A stretch of 64,000 nucleotides of DNA from Candidatus Litorirhabdus singularis (GCF_026262625.1 NZ_SHNN01000005.1:1-64000); one strand, 5' to 3'. Counted from the stretch's first letter, positions 25,147-34,712 are shown. Made by a program: numbers and translations. Notes: a model not told the origin generated them from the sequence alone.

Positions 25147-26250
25147 ATGAGCGATACCGGAATACAGCCGCTGACGGTTTACGGATCCAATATTTCCTAC
25201 TTTACCGGTAAGATGGAGAACTATCTGCGGGTGAAGGGCATCGCTTATACACTTGAGCCGATGACAATGCCTGAGGGTTTCAAGCAGATGCAGGAGAAGG
25301 TAGGCGTAAGCCAAATGCCTGGGGTACTGCTGGGTGATGGTCGCTGGATGACTGATACAACCGCCATGATTGAGTGGTTAGAGCCACATTATCCTGATAA
25401 TCCGATATTGCCGTCAAACCCTGTGCAGGCACTCGTATGTCAGTTGCTGGAAGACTATGCCGATGAATGGTTGTGGCGGCCTGCCATGCACTATCGTTGG
25501 TTTTATCCGGAAGGCGCGCATTTGCAGAGTCGCCACCTGACGGATGAGTTAATGGCAGCTGTGCCTAGTCCCGGCTTTTTTAAACGCTGGTTAGTGCGCC
25601 GCCGGCAGCGCAGTGGCTATACCATGGGCGACGGTGTAACCCCGCAGAATGTAGCCGGAGTTGAGCAAATTTACCTTGATACACTGCAGCGTCTGCAGGC
25701 GATCTTTGAACAGCGCCCGTTCTTGCTGGGCTCGCGACCTAGTCTCGCTGATATTGGTTTTTCCGGCCCCTTCTTTCGCCATTTTGGGCTGGATCCAATT
25801 CCTCTGGAAATTATGCGTCAACGGGCACCGGCTGTGCTGGAATGGATGGCGCGGCTTTGGAATACACGTTTGAGCAGCAGCGGAGAATGGCTGGATGGCG
25901 TGCCTGGGGACCTGGAACCATTGTTGCAGGATATCGGCCGCAGCTATTTGCCGTACTTGTGTGCCAATGCTGAGGCCGTAGCGGCCGACCAGCGGCGCTT
26001 TGATGTAGAGGTAGCTGGCGTTTCCTATCGCCAGGCGCGCTATTCCCGCTACCGGGTATGGTGTTTGCAGGAATTGCGCAATCGTTTTGAAAAGCTGTCC
26101 GGCACGGATCAGGAGCAAGCGCGCGCCTTATTGGAGCGCACTGGCTGCTGGGAACCTCTGTGGCGCATCAAGGATTTACCACTGTTGCCTGGTCAAGAAC
26201 AGGAATTGCCATTTCGTGGCAGCAGCAAGATGGTCGCTGCCAATGATTGA
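25147..26250 (+). CDS. Glutathione S-transferase family protein, long form
   Basis: 367 residues, well above the usual 200-230. The N-terminal thioredoxin-like domain (about 8-85) has SYFTGKMENYLRVKGI, the cis-Pro context VSQMPGVLL and DTTAMIEWLE. An all-helical GST-C-like region follows (FLLGSRPSLADIGF). The last about 110 residues are an added C-terminal segment that ends in a Trp- and Leu-rich stretch. The catalytic residue would be in the NISYFT region. TAGGAG precedes the ATG. Coexpression with the nitronate monooxygenase is likely. Substrate unknown. Confidence 0.8.
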   Translation: MSDTGIQPLTVYGSNISYFTGKMENYLRVKGIAYTLEPMTMPEGFKQMQEKVGVSQMPGVLLGDGRWMTDTTAMIEWLEPHYPDNPILPSNPVQALVCQLLEDYADEWLWRPAMHYRWFYPEGAHLQSRHLTDELMAAVPSPGFFKRWLVRRRQRSGYTMGDGVTPQNVAGVEQIYLDTLQRLQAIFEQRPFLLGSRPSLADIGFSGPFFRHFGLDPIPLEIMRQRAPAVLEWMARLWNTRLSSSGEWLDGVPGDLEPLLQDIGRSYLPYLCANAEAVAADQRRFDVEVAGVSYRQARYSRYRVWCLQELRNRFEKLSGTDQEQARALLERTGCWEPLWRIKDLPLLPGQEQELPFRGSSKMVAAND

Positions 26251-26277
26251 TGGCTCTGGCTCGCCAACATTGTTCCG

Positions 26278-27177
26278 TTGTTTGTATCAGTGAAGCCGGG
26301 CTTGACGCCAGACACTAACCCGATCCGCACCGCAATATACCTGTCACTGCTGATGGTGTTGATTAGCAGTGTCTCGGTAGCGACGACCCGTTACGCCTCG
26401 GATTACACCAGTACTGCGGCCATCGTAACACTGCAATACCTGGTGTGTTGCGTGCTATGTATTCCGCGTACCGTGCGTCATGGCCTGGCTCCGCTGGCCA
26501 CACAACGGCTGCCGCTACATCTGTTTCGGGGTGTGGTCGGCGTGCTGGGGTTTTATCTCTTTTATGCATCTGTTCAACACATCGCGTTGGTTGATGCCAT
26601 GTTGTTGCGGCAAAGTGCGCCGCTGACGCTGCCATTGGTGATGTGGGCGTGGAATCGTGAGCGGGTTCCTTGGCGTAGCTTGATCCCGCTGGTGATTGGC
26701 TTTATGGGTATTGCGGTCATTCTCAGGCCCAGCCCCGAGGGTCTCAGTTGGTGGCATGCGGCTGGAGTGGCTTCTGCATTTACGCTGTCTATATCGATGG
26801 TCGCTACCGGTGAGCTGGCACGCACCGAGCCGGCTTCGCGCATTCTGTTTTACTATTTTTTCCTGTCACTGGTCTGTGTAGCGCCGTTCAGTCTGGGAGA
26901 TTTTTCTGGACTACCCTGGCAGGTTTGGCTGGCGATGTTGTTCATCGGCGTCAGTATGTACTTTGCTTTGGGACTCTACACACGTGCTTACGCTCTAGCA
27001 CCAGCCTGGGCGATAGCGCCGGTTAATTACCTGGCGGTAGTGCTAACCGGGGTCTGGGGCTGGCTGATATGGGGGCAGGTCCCTGATACCTGGACATTGT
27101 TGGGCAGCGCACTCGTCATCGGCGGCGGGCTATTCACTATAGCGCTAGGCCGGCGTATCGATCGGTCAAGTGGCTGA
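26278..27177 (+). CDS. EamA/DMT-family transporter
   Basis: About 299 residues with ten predicted membrane helices in two EamA repeats (first VALVDAMLLRQSAPL-type region after residue 95; second ALAPAWAIAPVNYLAVV). These inner-membrane proteins export metabolites or amino acids; the substrate is unknown. The frame opens with TTG at 26278; GTG at 26290 is equally possible, as neither has a good ribosome site. It ends 10 bp from the stop of the convergent oligopeptidase gene. Confidence 0.85.
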   Translation: MFVSVKPGLTPDTNPIRTAIYLSLLMVLISSVSVATTRYASDYTSTAAIVTLQYLVCCVLCIPRTVRHGLAPLATQRLPLHLFRGVVGVLGFYLFYASVQHIALVDAMLLRQSAPLTLPLVMWAWNRERVPWRSLIPLVIGFMGIAVILRPSPEGLSWWHAAGVASAFTLSISMVATGELARTEPASRILFYYFFLSLVCVAPFSLGDFSGLPWQVWLAMLFIGVSMYFALGLYTRAYALAPAWAIAPVNYLAVVLTGVWGWLIWGQVPDTWTLLGSALVIGGGLFTIALGRRIDRSSG

Positions 27178-27187
27178 GGCCACGTTT

Positions 27188-29236
27188 TCAGGCATTGGAG
27201 TTCGATGCGCTAATGCCAGCATGGCGCAGCAGTGCTTCCGCACTCGGCTCGCGGCCGCGAAAACGCTTAAAGGCATCCAGCGGTTCGCGGGCTCCGCCCT
27301 GTTGCAATATTTCTTCCAGAAATCGCTGTCCGGTAGCGGGATTAAAAATGCCCTCTTCCTCGAAGCTGGAAAAAGCGTCGGCGGATAGCACCTCGGCCCA
27401 CTTGTAGCTGTAGTATCCGGCGGCGTAGCCACCGGCAAAAATATGGCTGAATCCATGCTGAAAACGATTCCATGCCGGTACTGGACTGACCGCTACCCCG
27501 GCGCGTACCTCATCCAGAATCGACTGCACCGCGCTGGGCTGATCCGGTTGGTACTCGCTATGAATACGCAGATCAAAAAGTGCGAATTCCAACTGCCTTA
27601 CAATTTGCATGCCAGATTGAAAATTGCGCGCCGCCAGCATTTTGTCGAGCAATGCTGTTGGCAAGGGTTCTCCGGTCTCATAGTGGGCGGAAATCAGCGG
27701 GATAACCTGCTTCTCCCAACACCAATTTTCCAGAAATTGGCTGGGTAGTTCGACAGCATCCCAGGGTACGCCGTTAATACCAGAAACAGCGGCGCAATCT
27801 ATCTGCGTCAGCATATGGTGTAAGCCGTGACCAAATTCGTGAAATAGCGTGGTCACCTCATTGTGATTCAGCAGCGATGGCGTCGTCGCGGTGGGCGGTG
27901 TGAAATTGCAGACCAAAAAGGCTACCGGGAGCTGCAGGCTGCCGTCATCGCGGTTGCGGCGGACATGGCAATCTGCCATCCAGGCGCCGCCTCGTTTGTT
28001 CGCGCGCGCGAACAGGTCCAGATAAAAGCGCGCAATAACCTTGCCGTCACGGCTTATCTCATAGAAGCGCACATCTTCATGCCATACCTCGGCGCTGGAG
28101 GCGCTGACGTTGATACCGAACAGGCGCCCGGCCACTTCAAATAGACCTTTTATAACGGTTTCAATAGGGAAGTACGGCCGCAGCTGTTCCTGTGAAAGGT
28201 CAAACTGGGCCAGCCGCAGCTTCTCACTGTAGTAGGGTACATCCCAGGCCGACAGGGTCTCGCAGCCCTGTTCTGCAGCGAACTCCGCCAGTTGGCGAAA
28301 ATCGTTCTGAGCTACGGCGCGACTGCGTGTCGCCATATCCATTAAGAAGTCGACAACGCTGGCAGGAGCCTCCGCCATTTTGGTTTCCAGACTGTACTGT
28401 GCGTAGTCTGCAAAGCCCAGTAGCTGTGCCAACTCGTGGCGCAAATCCAGGATTTCGTCAATCAGCTTCGAGTTATCCCACTTGCCAGCGTCGGGGCCTT
28501 GGTCCGACGCTCGGGTTGAATAGGCCTGGTACATCTCCTGGCGCAATTGAGCATCATCGCAGTATTGCATCAGTGGAAGATAAGCAGGTATATCCAGAGT
28601 GATAACGTAGCCCTCTAGCCCTTTTTCCTGTGCGGCTTCGCGATAGGAGTCCAATGTGTTGGCAGGCAACCCCGGCAGTTGCTCAGCGGTGGTTAAGTGC
28701 TTGTGCCAGCCCTGGGTGGCATCGAGTACGTGGTTGGAAAAGTTGGTAGTGACCTCTGCTAGCCTGGCTTTGATGGTGGCATAGCGCTGTTGCGCAGCAG
28801 TTTCCAGTGCGATGCCCGACAGCCGGAAATCGCGCAGCTGGTGCTCTATGGCCTTGCGCTGGGATGCTTTGAGCTCCGCAAACTCTGCGGAATCGGCGAT
28901 CTCGCTGTAGCGCTGGTAGAGTCCGGCGTGTTGTCCCAGTTCGGTATAGTAAGCCGTTAACTTGGGAAGGCAGCTACTATAAGTCTCACGCATGGACTCT
29001 GAGTTCATAACGCCATGCAGATGGCTGGCCTGACTCCAAAGCCGGTTCAAATCGTCGTCCAGAGATTCCAGCTGTTGCAGAAAACTTGAGGCCGCAACGG
29101 GAGGTTGTTCCAGCAGCGCACTGATTTTATGGCGGTTCATGGCCAGTATTTCATCGAGAGCGGGTTCTACGTGTTCTGGCTTGATAGAGCAAAAACGCGG
29201 CAGTGAGGCGTCGCTGAGCAAAGGGTTAAGTGACAC
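27188..29236 (-). CDS. prlC: Oligopeptidase A, M3 metallopeptidase
   Basis: 682 residues from the GTG at 29236, matching E. coli PrlC (680). The zinc motif is HEFGHGLHHML, with the third ligand in the following Glu-containing helix (DAVELPSQFLENW). FQHGFSHIFAGGYAAGYYSY near the end is typical of M3 peptidases. It degrades short peptides, including cleaved signal peptides, in the cytoplasm. The frame runs on to a TTG at 29341, but VSLNPLLSD at the chosen start aligns with the family N-terminus. The ribosome site (CAGG) is weak. Confidence 0.92.
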   Translation of the reverse strand: MSLNPLLSDASLPRFCSIKPEHVEPALDEILAMNRHKISALLEQPPVAASSFLQQLESLDDDLNRLWSQASHLHGVMNSESMRETYSSCLPKLTAYYTELGQHAGLYQRYSEIADSAEFAELKASQRKAIEHQLRDFRLSGIALETAAQQRYATIKARLAEVTTNFSNHVLDATQGWHKHLTTAEQLPGLPANTLDSYREAAQEKGLEGYVITLDIPAYLPLMQYCDDAQLRQEMYQAYSTRASDQGPDAGKWDNSKLIDEILDLRHELAQLLGFADYAQYSLETKMAEAPASVVDFLMDMATRSRAVAQNDFRQLAEFAAEQGCETLSAWDVPYYSEKLRLAQFDLSQEQLRPYFPIETVIKGLFEVAGRLFGINVSASSAEVWHEDVRFYEISRDGKVIARFYLDLFARANKRGGAWMADCHVRRNRDDGSLQLPVAFLVCNFTPPTATTPSLLNHNEVTTLFHEFGHGLHHMLTQIDCAAVSGINGVPWDAVELPSQFLENWCWEKQVIPLISAHYETGEPLPTALLDKMLAARNFQSGMQIVRQLEFALFDLRIHSEYQPDQPSAVQSILDEVRAGVAVSPVPAWNRFQHGFSHIFAGGYAAGYYSYKWAEVLSADAFSSFEEEGIFNPATGQRFLEEILQQGGAREPLDAFKRFRGREPSAEALLRHAGISASNSNA

Positions 29237-29553
29237 AATCGGTAACCTGAAAGTTGTGGGTGCCAGCGGGCTGGGTACCGTCTTGGCTGGAGCGCAGATT
29301 CTAGACTGAATTGTGTTGAATCCAAAGCCGCTTTTTGCCAACTGCAGCCACCAAAGTGCGGAAGAGGTGCGGATACCGGCAAGTTTGTTCGGCTAAGTCC
29401 AGCCAAGTCCAGCTAAAGGCTAAATGTTTCAGTGCCACTGAGCATTCGTTGGTGGAAACCTAGTTACCTGAAAGCACAGGCCGCTTAGCGGCTTTCATTG
29501 AGGCAGTTGCGGCCTAGCCGGAGACTGTTGCGGATGGTGAACTCTGCCAAGGA
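29237..29553. other. Gene-free stretch between prlC and the glycosyltransferase region
   Basis: No gene is seen. A small hairpin (GCCGC-TTA-GCGGC then TTT, about 29480-29495) lies here but lacks a full T-run. Promoters for both directions must lie here or just beyond. Confidence 0.4.
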
Positions 29554-29736
29554 ATGTGTGACACTACCCGCCGCGAATTAACCTGCTGCGGAGGTCATGG
29601 ATTGTCCAGTACTGCCAACACCAGAAACTTGGTAGTTCTGGGTATGCGCCGTTCCGAAACCTCTATGGTGGCGGGCGCATTGGTACTGGTGCGAGCGTGT
29701 CGGCTTTGCAATTATTTGGCTGGACCGGATGACTAA
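29554..29736 (+). pseudogene. Remnant of a P-loop sulfotransferase N-terminus
   Basis: A 60-codon frame contains NLVVLGMRRSETSMVAGALV and ends NYLAGPDD at a stop. The pattern resembles the opening of bacterial sulfotransferases, usually VLGMHRSGTS, with a hydrophobic helix and a PDD or PED following. Here the Gly of RSGTS is Glu, which should break the PAPS-binding loop, and the rest of the about 250-300-residue domain is gone. It overlaps the start of the glycosyltransferase by 8 bp. The resemblance is by eye; it could be chance. Confidence 0.45.
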
Positions 29737-30604
29737 TTCGCTGAGGCAATCGGCTGATTCGGAGTCCGGTAACAACGGTCTGCAGCGACTGTCGGTCGCT
29801 ATAGTCTGCTTTCACTCTGATCTGGTTATGCTTGCCAATACCATCGATAGTCTGGAACGCAGCCTGGCTGAGTTAGTTGCTAGTGCGGACATAGATGCCA
29901 CGTTAACGGTGGTCGATAACTCCTGCAATAAGGACTACGGGCAAAGCCTTCAAGGCCTGTTGGAGTCGCGCAGCGGCCCAGAATTGTCCAGCTGCAGCTA
30001 TATTGGAGCAACCGTAAACAGCGGTTTTGGGGTAGCTCACAATCAGGCGCTGGAACAGGTGGGCAGTGACTACCATTTGATCTTGAACCCGGACGTAGAG
30101 TTGGCAGCAGATGCTATAGGTGCCGCTGTCGCGCACTTGCGTGAGCATCCTGAAGTGGTGCTGGCGAGTCCCAGTGGTACCAATGATCAGGGCGATAATC
30201 AATATTTGTGCAAGCGCTATCCCAGTGTGCTGGTGTTGGCATTGCGAGCCTTTGCGCCGCAGTTTTTGCGGAAGTGGTTTGCGGGACGGATGTACGAATA
30301 TGAGATGCGAGACATGGTGGCGGCCGACGTCGTCGCCCAAGTGCCGTTGGTCAGTGGCTGCTGCATGTTTGTCAAAACAGATGCTATGCGGCGTGCAGGA
30401 GGTTTCTGTGCAGACTATTTCATGTATTTTGAAGACTATGATCTGTCTTTGCGGCTGGCGACTCAGGGCCCGGTTCACTTTCTGCCGCAAGTCCATATTA
30501 TTCATCACGGTGGCTACAGTGCCCGCAAGGGCTGGAAACATATCGTTATGTTTGCGCGCTCTGGCAGGCGTTTTTTCCAGACTCATGGCTGGCGTTGGAT
30601 TTAA
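29729..30604 (+). CDS. Family 2 glycosyltransferase
   Basis: 291 residues of the GT-A fold. It has SVAIVCFHSD near residue 22, VVDNSCN at about 70, NSGFGVAHNQAL, the DxD-type LNPDVEL, then VSGCCMFVKTDAMRRAGGF and FEDYDLSLRL, as in WbbL/rhamnosyltransferase-like enzymes. The end has HHGGYSARKG. It would transfer a sugar to a surface polysaccharide or lipid carrier at the inner face of the membrane. It stands alone, not in a polysaccharide cluster, behind a decayed sulfotransferase start. The ribosome site is weak. Confidence 0.88.
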   Translation: MTNSLRQSADSESGNNGLQRLSVAIVCFHSDLVMLANTIDSLERSLAELVASADIDATLTVVDNSCNKDYGQSLQGLLESRSGPELSSCSYIGATVNSGFGVAHNQALEQVGSDYHLILNPDVELAADAIGAAVAHLREHPEVVLASPSGTNDQGDNQYLCKRYPSVLVLALRAFAPQFLRKWFAGRMYEYEMRDMVAADVVAQVPLVSGCCMFVKTDAMRRAGGFCADYFMYFEDYDLSLRLATQGPVHFLPQVHIIHHGGYSARKGWKHIVMFARSGRRFFQTHGWRWI

Positions 30605-30643
30605 CACTTGGCAGCCGTGCCGGTGCACCGTAACATTCGCAGC

Positions 30644-31441
30644 GTGAAAGAAAATTCCAGACTGACTTATCTCGACGCCATGGGCATCGACAACTGGGTG
30701 TCACGGGCAGCGTTGCCCGGGGCCGCTGCCAGTCGCCGCCGCCGTATGGTGCGTCGGGTTGTGCCGAAAACCGCTGCCGATCCAGTTATGATCAAGCAGA
30801 CAGAGGCTCAGGCGCCTTTGGCGCAGCAGGTCAAGCAATCACCTGAGGGCCCGGAACTGTTGCGTTCTGCGATGGCACCGGCGTCTGCAGGTGCTTCGCG
30901 AAGTACTCCCGAGCCTGCCAGTGTGCATGGGATAGCGGAGATAACCCCCGCAACAAGTCCCGCAATGACCCCCGAAAAAATACCGTCGGCTGACAATGCA
31001 GCCAGCAGTGCCCCGGCGGTTATGTTTTCCGCAGCGGTGGTTTTTCTGGGTGGTTGGTATTGGATCGATGCAGTGCCCCGCGGCCGGGAAACCGGAGCTG
31101 ACTACAGTCAACTGCTACAGGCCATAGGCACTGCACTTAATTTGCCGCTGGCGACGCCGACGGTGGAGCGCTTTGACTGGCCCTTGCCTGGTACCAATCG
31201 ACTGGATCCAGGCCTCGAAACAGCACGCCACAGCTTTGAAGGTTTTATGCGCGGACGGCTGGAACGGCAACCGGTAGAGGGTGTTATTCTCCTGGGTAGC
31301 GCAGCCTGTGATTGGTTGAATCTGGATATGTTTGCCGGTCTGCGTCAGTTACAGACAGTGAGTGCCTGGTCCATGCTGCGGCAGCAGGCAAGTAAGGCGC
31401 AGGCCTGGCAGGACTTACGCGTGCTGCGGAGCAGTGCCTGA
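30644..31441 (+). CDS. holD: Candidate DNA polymerase III psi subunit (HolD-like)
   Basis: About 265 residues. The N-terminus (SRLTYLDAMGIDNWVSR) fits the short conserved start of HolD (compare the LQQLGITQW type), which binds the clamp loader. A Pro/Ala/Ser-rich linker of about 110 residues follows, then a C-terminal domain (VMFSAAVVFLGGW to the end, with GVILLGSAACDWL). It lies directly upstream of rimI, as holD does in E. coli. The linker makes it nearly twice the E. coli length. The GTG start at 30644 is a guess; TTG at 30608 and GTG at 30617 are also in frame. The call rests on synteny and the short motif. Confidence 0.5.
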   Translation: MKENSRLTYLDAMGIDNWVSRAALPGAAASRRRRMVRRVVPKTAADPVMIKQTEAQAPLAQQVKQSPEGPELLRSAMAPASAGASRSTPEPASVHGIAEITPATSPAMTPEKIPSADNAASSAPAVMFSAAVVFLGGWYWIDAVPRGRETGADYSQLLQAIGTALNLPLATPTVERFDWPLPGTNRLDPGLETARHSFEGFMRGRLERQPVEGVILLGSAACDWLNLDMFAGLRQLQTVSAWSMLRQQASKAQAWQDLRVLRSSA

Positions 31442-31445
31442 GTTC

Positions 31446-31901
31446 ATGTCAATCAGAACGGCGCTGCCTACCGACGCGATGCACATGGTGGAGATAGAAC
31501 GGGCTGTTGCGACCAGTCCGTGGAGCCTGGCGCAGTTTTTGTCCAGCTGCCATAGTGCCAGCGAAGACTGTTGGGTCAGTTACGAAGAGCACACAGGAGT
31601 GGTGGGGTTTGCTATTAGCCAACGCATTGTTGATGAAACTACCTTGCTGAATGTGGGCGTGGCACCGGATCAGCAGGGTCTTGGACGCGGGGGGCTATTG
31701 CTGGCAGCGGTGTTAGACAAAGCGCGTGCTGACGGTTCGCAGCGCTGTTTGTTAGAGGTGCGTGCCAGCAATAGTGCCGCCCGTCACTTATATGAGCGTG
31801 CCGGCTTTGTCCAAGATGGCGTGCGTAAAGCCTATTATCCTGCCGTTGCTGGCAGGGAAGATGCGATTCTGATGTCGCTGGATATGAAATTATGGAACTG
31901 A
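31446..31901 (+). CDS. rimI: Ribosomal protein S18 alanine N-acetyltransferase RimI
   Basis: 151 residues of the GNAT fold. It has the acetyl-CoA loop VAPDQQGLGRGGLLL, LLEVRASNSAARHLYERAGF and the C-terminal RKAYYPA-REDAILMSLDM typical of RimI. RimI acetylates the N-terminus of ribosomal protein S18. The frame is open upstream to 31362, but the ATG at 31446 comes 5 bp after the holD-like stop and fits the family start (MSIRTALPTDA). Probably translated by coupling with the gene before it. Confidence 0.9.
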   Translation: MSIRTALPTDAMHMVEIERAVATSPWSLAQFLSSCHSASEDCWVSYEEHTGVVGFAISQRIVDETTLLNVGVAPDQQGLGRGGLLLAAVLDKARADGSQRCLLEVRASNSAARHLYERAGFVQDGVRKAYYPAVAGREDAILMSLDMKLWN

Positions 31902-32317
31902 ATGTACTGCAAACCGAATTCTGGTCAATTTTTGTGCCCCCTGAGTGGTGGGCTGAACGCGAAGAAGACAGCATTGTTATCGGCGATCGCGATGAAGTCG
32001 GTACCATCGAAATTAGTACGCTGGTGCGCGATGCCGGGGTATTTGAAGAGGCAGAAGTCGCTGGTATTGCAGCGGAGAACGCCGAGCAGGACTATCAGTT
32101 CAAGCCCGCAGCGGCCGGTCAGTTTAAGGGTGTTACTGCGCAGTGGCGAGATAGCGAGAGTGCGGTTCGCGAGTGGTATCTCGCCAGCGGCGGACTGCTG
32201 TTATTCGTTACTTACTGCTGCGATCTGGACAATGCTGGAATGGATGATGCCGCAGTGGATGAAATTCTCGACACGCTGGAACTTGAGCAGGCGCCGGTCG
32301 CGGAAGGCGCTAGCTAA
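31892..32317 (+). CDS. Conserved-looking hypothetical protein after rimI
   Basis: 141 acidic residues with no signal peptide or membrane segment. The start overlaps the end of rimI by 10 bp, and the end overlaps the convergent rnfE stop by 8 bp. It has an N-terminal [13 protein letters not shown] segment and a mixed alpha/beta look ([25 protein letters not shown]). I do not recognise the family. Tight overlap with rimI supports a real gene. Confidence 0.65.
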   Translation: MELNVLQTEFWSIFVPPEWWAEREEDSIVIGDRDEVGTIEISTLVRDAGVFEEAEVAGIAAENAEQDYQFKPAAAGQFKGVTAQWRDSESAVREWYLASGGLLLFVTYCCDLDNAGMDDAAVDEILDTLELEQAPVAEGAS

Positions 32318-33023
32318 TATTGCCAGTGACCCGCACCCGTTTGGCACCTTTGACGGGCTTTTCCTTGAGTGCATCAGCACGCGCTTTTAAACCGCTGTCG
32401 ATGCGGTTTTTCAGCGCGATAATGAGGCCGGTGAAGATAAAAGCCCCGGGCGGCAGGATAGCCAGCAAGAAGTTTTTGTAGTCATCCACGAGCACCAGCT
32501 CCCAGCTGGCTGCGCCAGGGCCGAACAGCAAATCCATGTTGGCAAACAGTGCACCAGTGCCGACGAGCTCGCGCAAGCCACCCAGTAGCACCAGAATGAC
32601 CATAAAACCCAGGCCCATAATGAAGCCGTCGTAGAAAGACGGGAGTAGGGCATTTTTACTGGCAAAGGCATCGGCTCGGCCGAGTATCACGCAGTTGGTT
32701 GTGATCAGTGGCAGGAAAATACCCAATATCTGATATAACTCGTAGGTGTAGGCCTGCATCAGCAGTTCAATGCAGGTGACAGAGGCCGCGATGATCATAA
32801 CAAAGGCGGGCAGGCGCACAGCGTCGGTAACCACATTGCGAATCAGGGATACCGCGGTATTGGAGCATATCAGTACCATGGTGGTGGCAAGACCGAGGCC
32901 AATGGCGTTAACGACAGATCCGGTGACCGCGAGTAATGGACACAGGCCCAGCAATTGGACAATAGCCGGGTTATTCTTCCACAGCCCGTTGATCGACAAT
33001 TCTTTGTAGCTGGTTTCAGCCAT
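32310..33023 (-). CDS. rnfE: Rnf electron transport complex subunit E
   Basis: 237 residues from the ATG at 33023, preceded by GAGGAAA and overlapping rnfG by 8 bp; the frame is open to 33041. About six membrane helices are seen with the family stretches [29 protein letters not shown] and [17 protein letters not shown]. RnfE and RnfA form a related membrane pair in the ion-moving core. Last gene of rnfABCDGE. In gammaproteobacteria the same complex (Rsx) also keeps SoxR reduced. Confidence 0.93.
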   Translation of the reverse strand: MAETSYKELSINGLWKNNPAIVQLLGLCPLLAVTGSVVNAIGLGLATTMVLICSNTAVSLIRNVVTDAVRLPAFVMIIAASVTCIELLMQAYTYELYQILGIFLPLITTNCVILGRADAFASKNALLPSFYDGFIMGLGFMVILVLLGGLRELVGTGALFANMDLLFGPGAASWELVLVDDYKNFLLAILPPGAFIFTGLIIALKNRIDSGLKARADALKEKPVKGAKRVRVTGNIS

Positions 33024-33672
33024 CGCTGTTTTCCTCACCAATCGGTGTTGTCTGTAACGGCGCCAGCAGGCTTTGCTGGTTGGCCTGGAAGTACTCCAGG
33101 CTGCGTTTGATGGCAGCAGTCACCGCCCGTGGCGTGATCGTGGCACCCGTAAACTGGTCGAAGTAGCCTTTGTCTTTCTTGACCTTCCATTGCGCCGGCA
33201 TTGGATTGCGCAGTGACGTGCCATTGAAGGAGAGGATCCAGTCTGACTTATTCAGGTCCACTTTGTCACCCAGTCCCGGCGTTTCTTTGTGCGTGAGTAC
33301 GCGCACTCCGGCAATACTGCCATCACTGTTAATGCCGACGATCAGGTCTATCGCGCCGCTGTAACCATCAGGCGCGGTGACCGGCAGGATGACCGCCACG
33401 GCCTTTTCCTGCTGCCTGGCGATAAAGATCTGCTGTGATGATGACAGCCTGAGCCCATCAGCTTCCGGTCCGATGATCAGAGTGTCATCCAACATGGAGT
33501 TGTCGTGGCGCTCGCCAGGAATAATTTCCAGTAGCGCTTTTTCCTGCGCTTTGCGCTGGGCTTCCACAATCATGTCGCGTGTGCCCAAATAAGTACCTGC
33601 AATGAGCGCGGTGGTCATGATAGCGAACAGGCCCAGCATAATACTGTTGCGACTAATGGAACTTCCCATCAT
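33016..33672 (-). CDS. rnfG: Rnf electron transport complex subunit G
   Basis: 218 residues with one N-terminal membrane helix (about 8-30) and a periplasmic FMN-binding domain. [16 protein letters not shown] and [14 protein letters not shown] match RnfG, and the S/TGAT motif in [11 protein letters not shown] carries the Thr to which FMN is covalently attached. The ATG overlaps the rnfD stop (ATGA). Confidence 0.94.
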   Translation of the reverse strand: MMGSSISRNSIMLGLFAIMTTALIAGTYLGTRDMIVEAQRKAQEKALLEIIPGERHDNSMLDDTLIIGPEADGLRLSSSQQIFIARQQEKAVAVILPVTAPDGYSGAIDLIVGINSDGSIAGVRVLTHKETPGLGDKVDLNKSDWILSFNGTSLRNPMPAQWKVKKDKGYFDQFTGATITPRAVTAAIKRSLEYFQANQQSLLAPLQTTPIGEENSDG

Positions 33673-34706
33673 GAGCTGCGTCCTCCACCTTTACTGTGGC
33701 CGTAGGTTCGAGGCTGGGTGTAGTGATCGATGAATGGCGCAACAAAATTCATCAGCAGAACTGCAAAGGCCACGGCATCTGGATAATTACCCCAGACGCG
33801 AATGATATAAATCAGAGCGCCTATAGCGGCGCCGTAGATCAGTTTGCCGCGGTTGGAGACTGCAGAACTGACCGGGTCGGTGATAATAAAAAACGCCGCA
33901 AACATAGTGCCGCCGCTGAGCAGATGGAACGCCGGTGAGCCACCGCTGGCAGAGCTGCCGCTGTCATAGAATATGGCCGCTAGCAGCGTCAGGCTGGCCA
34001 GCATGGTGACAGGTGCGTGCCAGGTAAAAATGCGCTTGTAGAGCAGCCAGGCGCCACCCGCAAGAAAGCCGATATTGACCCATTCCCAGCCCAGCCCGGC
34101 CCAGCGTCCGAATACCGGTTGCTGAGTCCACAAGTTGGCGATCAGCAGACTATCGTTTTGCTTCAAAAGGTCCAGTGGTGTTGCCATTGTCGCGATATCG
34201 ACGCTAGCGGGCATAAAGCACGCCTGCAAGGCGGTCAGTAACCCCGGCGCCCCGACTTGATTGATACCCAAGGGCGCGCCCCAAGTGGTCATCTCCAGAG
34301 GAAACGAGATCAGCAGTACGACATAGCCCAGCATCGCTGGATTAAAAGGGTTATAGCCCATGCCACCATAGAGGTGTTTGCCAATGATTATCGCAAAAGA
34401 TACGCCCACGGCAATCAGCCACCAGGGTGCATAAGGGGGTAGTGCGATGCCGAGTAAAGTGGCGGTGACCAGAGCACTGGCGTCATTCAGGTAGAAACCC
34501 AGTGGTCGTTTGCGCAGTTTAAGCACCAATGCCTCGCAGCCAACCGCGACCAGGCAGGCCCAGAGGATATTGACCACTACACCAAAACCAAAGAAGTGCA
34601 CCAGAGCAACGATGCCGGGCAAGGTCGCCAGCAATACGGTGCGCATAACCATGGCGGTACTTAGCGGGCCATGAGCGTGGGGTGAGGTGATGCGCATTAG
34701 TGCCAT
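33669..34706 (-). CDS. rnfD: Rnf electron transport complex subunit D
   Basis: 345 residues with about nine to ten membrane helices, related to NqrB. SPHAHGPLST at the start, GKHLYGGMGYNPFNPAMLGY in the middle and the FMN-attachment-type SGGTMFAAFFIITDPVSSAV (Thr in SGGTMF) are family marks. It sits 6 bp after rnfC in the operon. Confidence 0.94.
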   Translation of the reverse strand: MALMRITSPHAHGPLSTAMVMRTVLLATLPGIVALVHFFGFGVVVNILWACLVAVGCEALVLKLRKRPLGFYLNDASALVTATLLGIALPPYAPWWLIAVGVSFAIIIGKHLYGGMGYNPFNPAMLGYVVLLISFPLEMTTWGAPLGINQVGAPGLLTALQACFMPASVDIATMATPLDLLKQNDSLLIANLWTQQPVFGRWAGLGWEWVNIGFLAGGAWLLYKRIFTWHAPVTMLASLTLLAAIFYDSGSSASGGSPAFHLLSGGTMFAAFFIITDPVSSAVSNRGKLIYGAAIGALIYIIRVWGNYPDAVAFAVLLMNFVAPFIDHYTQPRTYGHSKGGGRSS

Positions 34707-34712
34707 ATCAGG

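Noticed and set aside
29903-30628. Open - frame of 241 codons
   Set aside because: Antisense to the glycosyltransferase, whose motifs are clear; no motif of its own.
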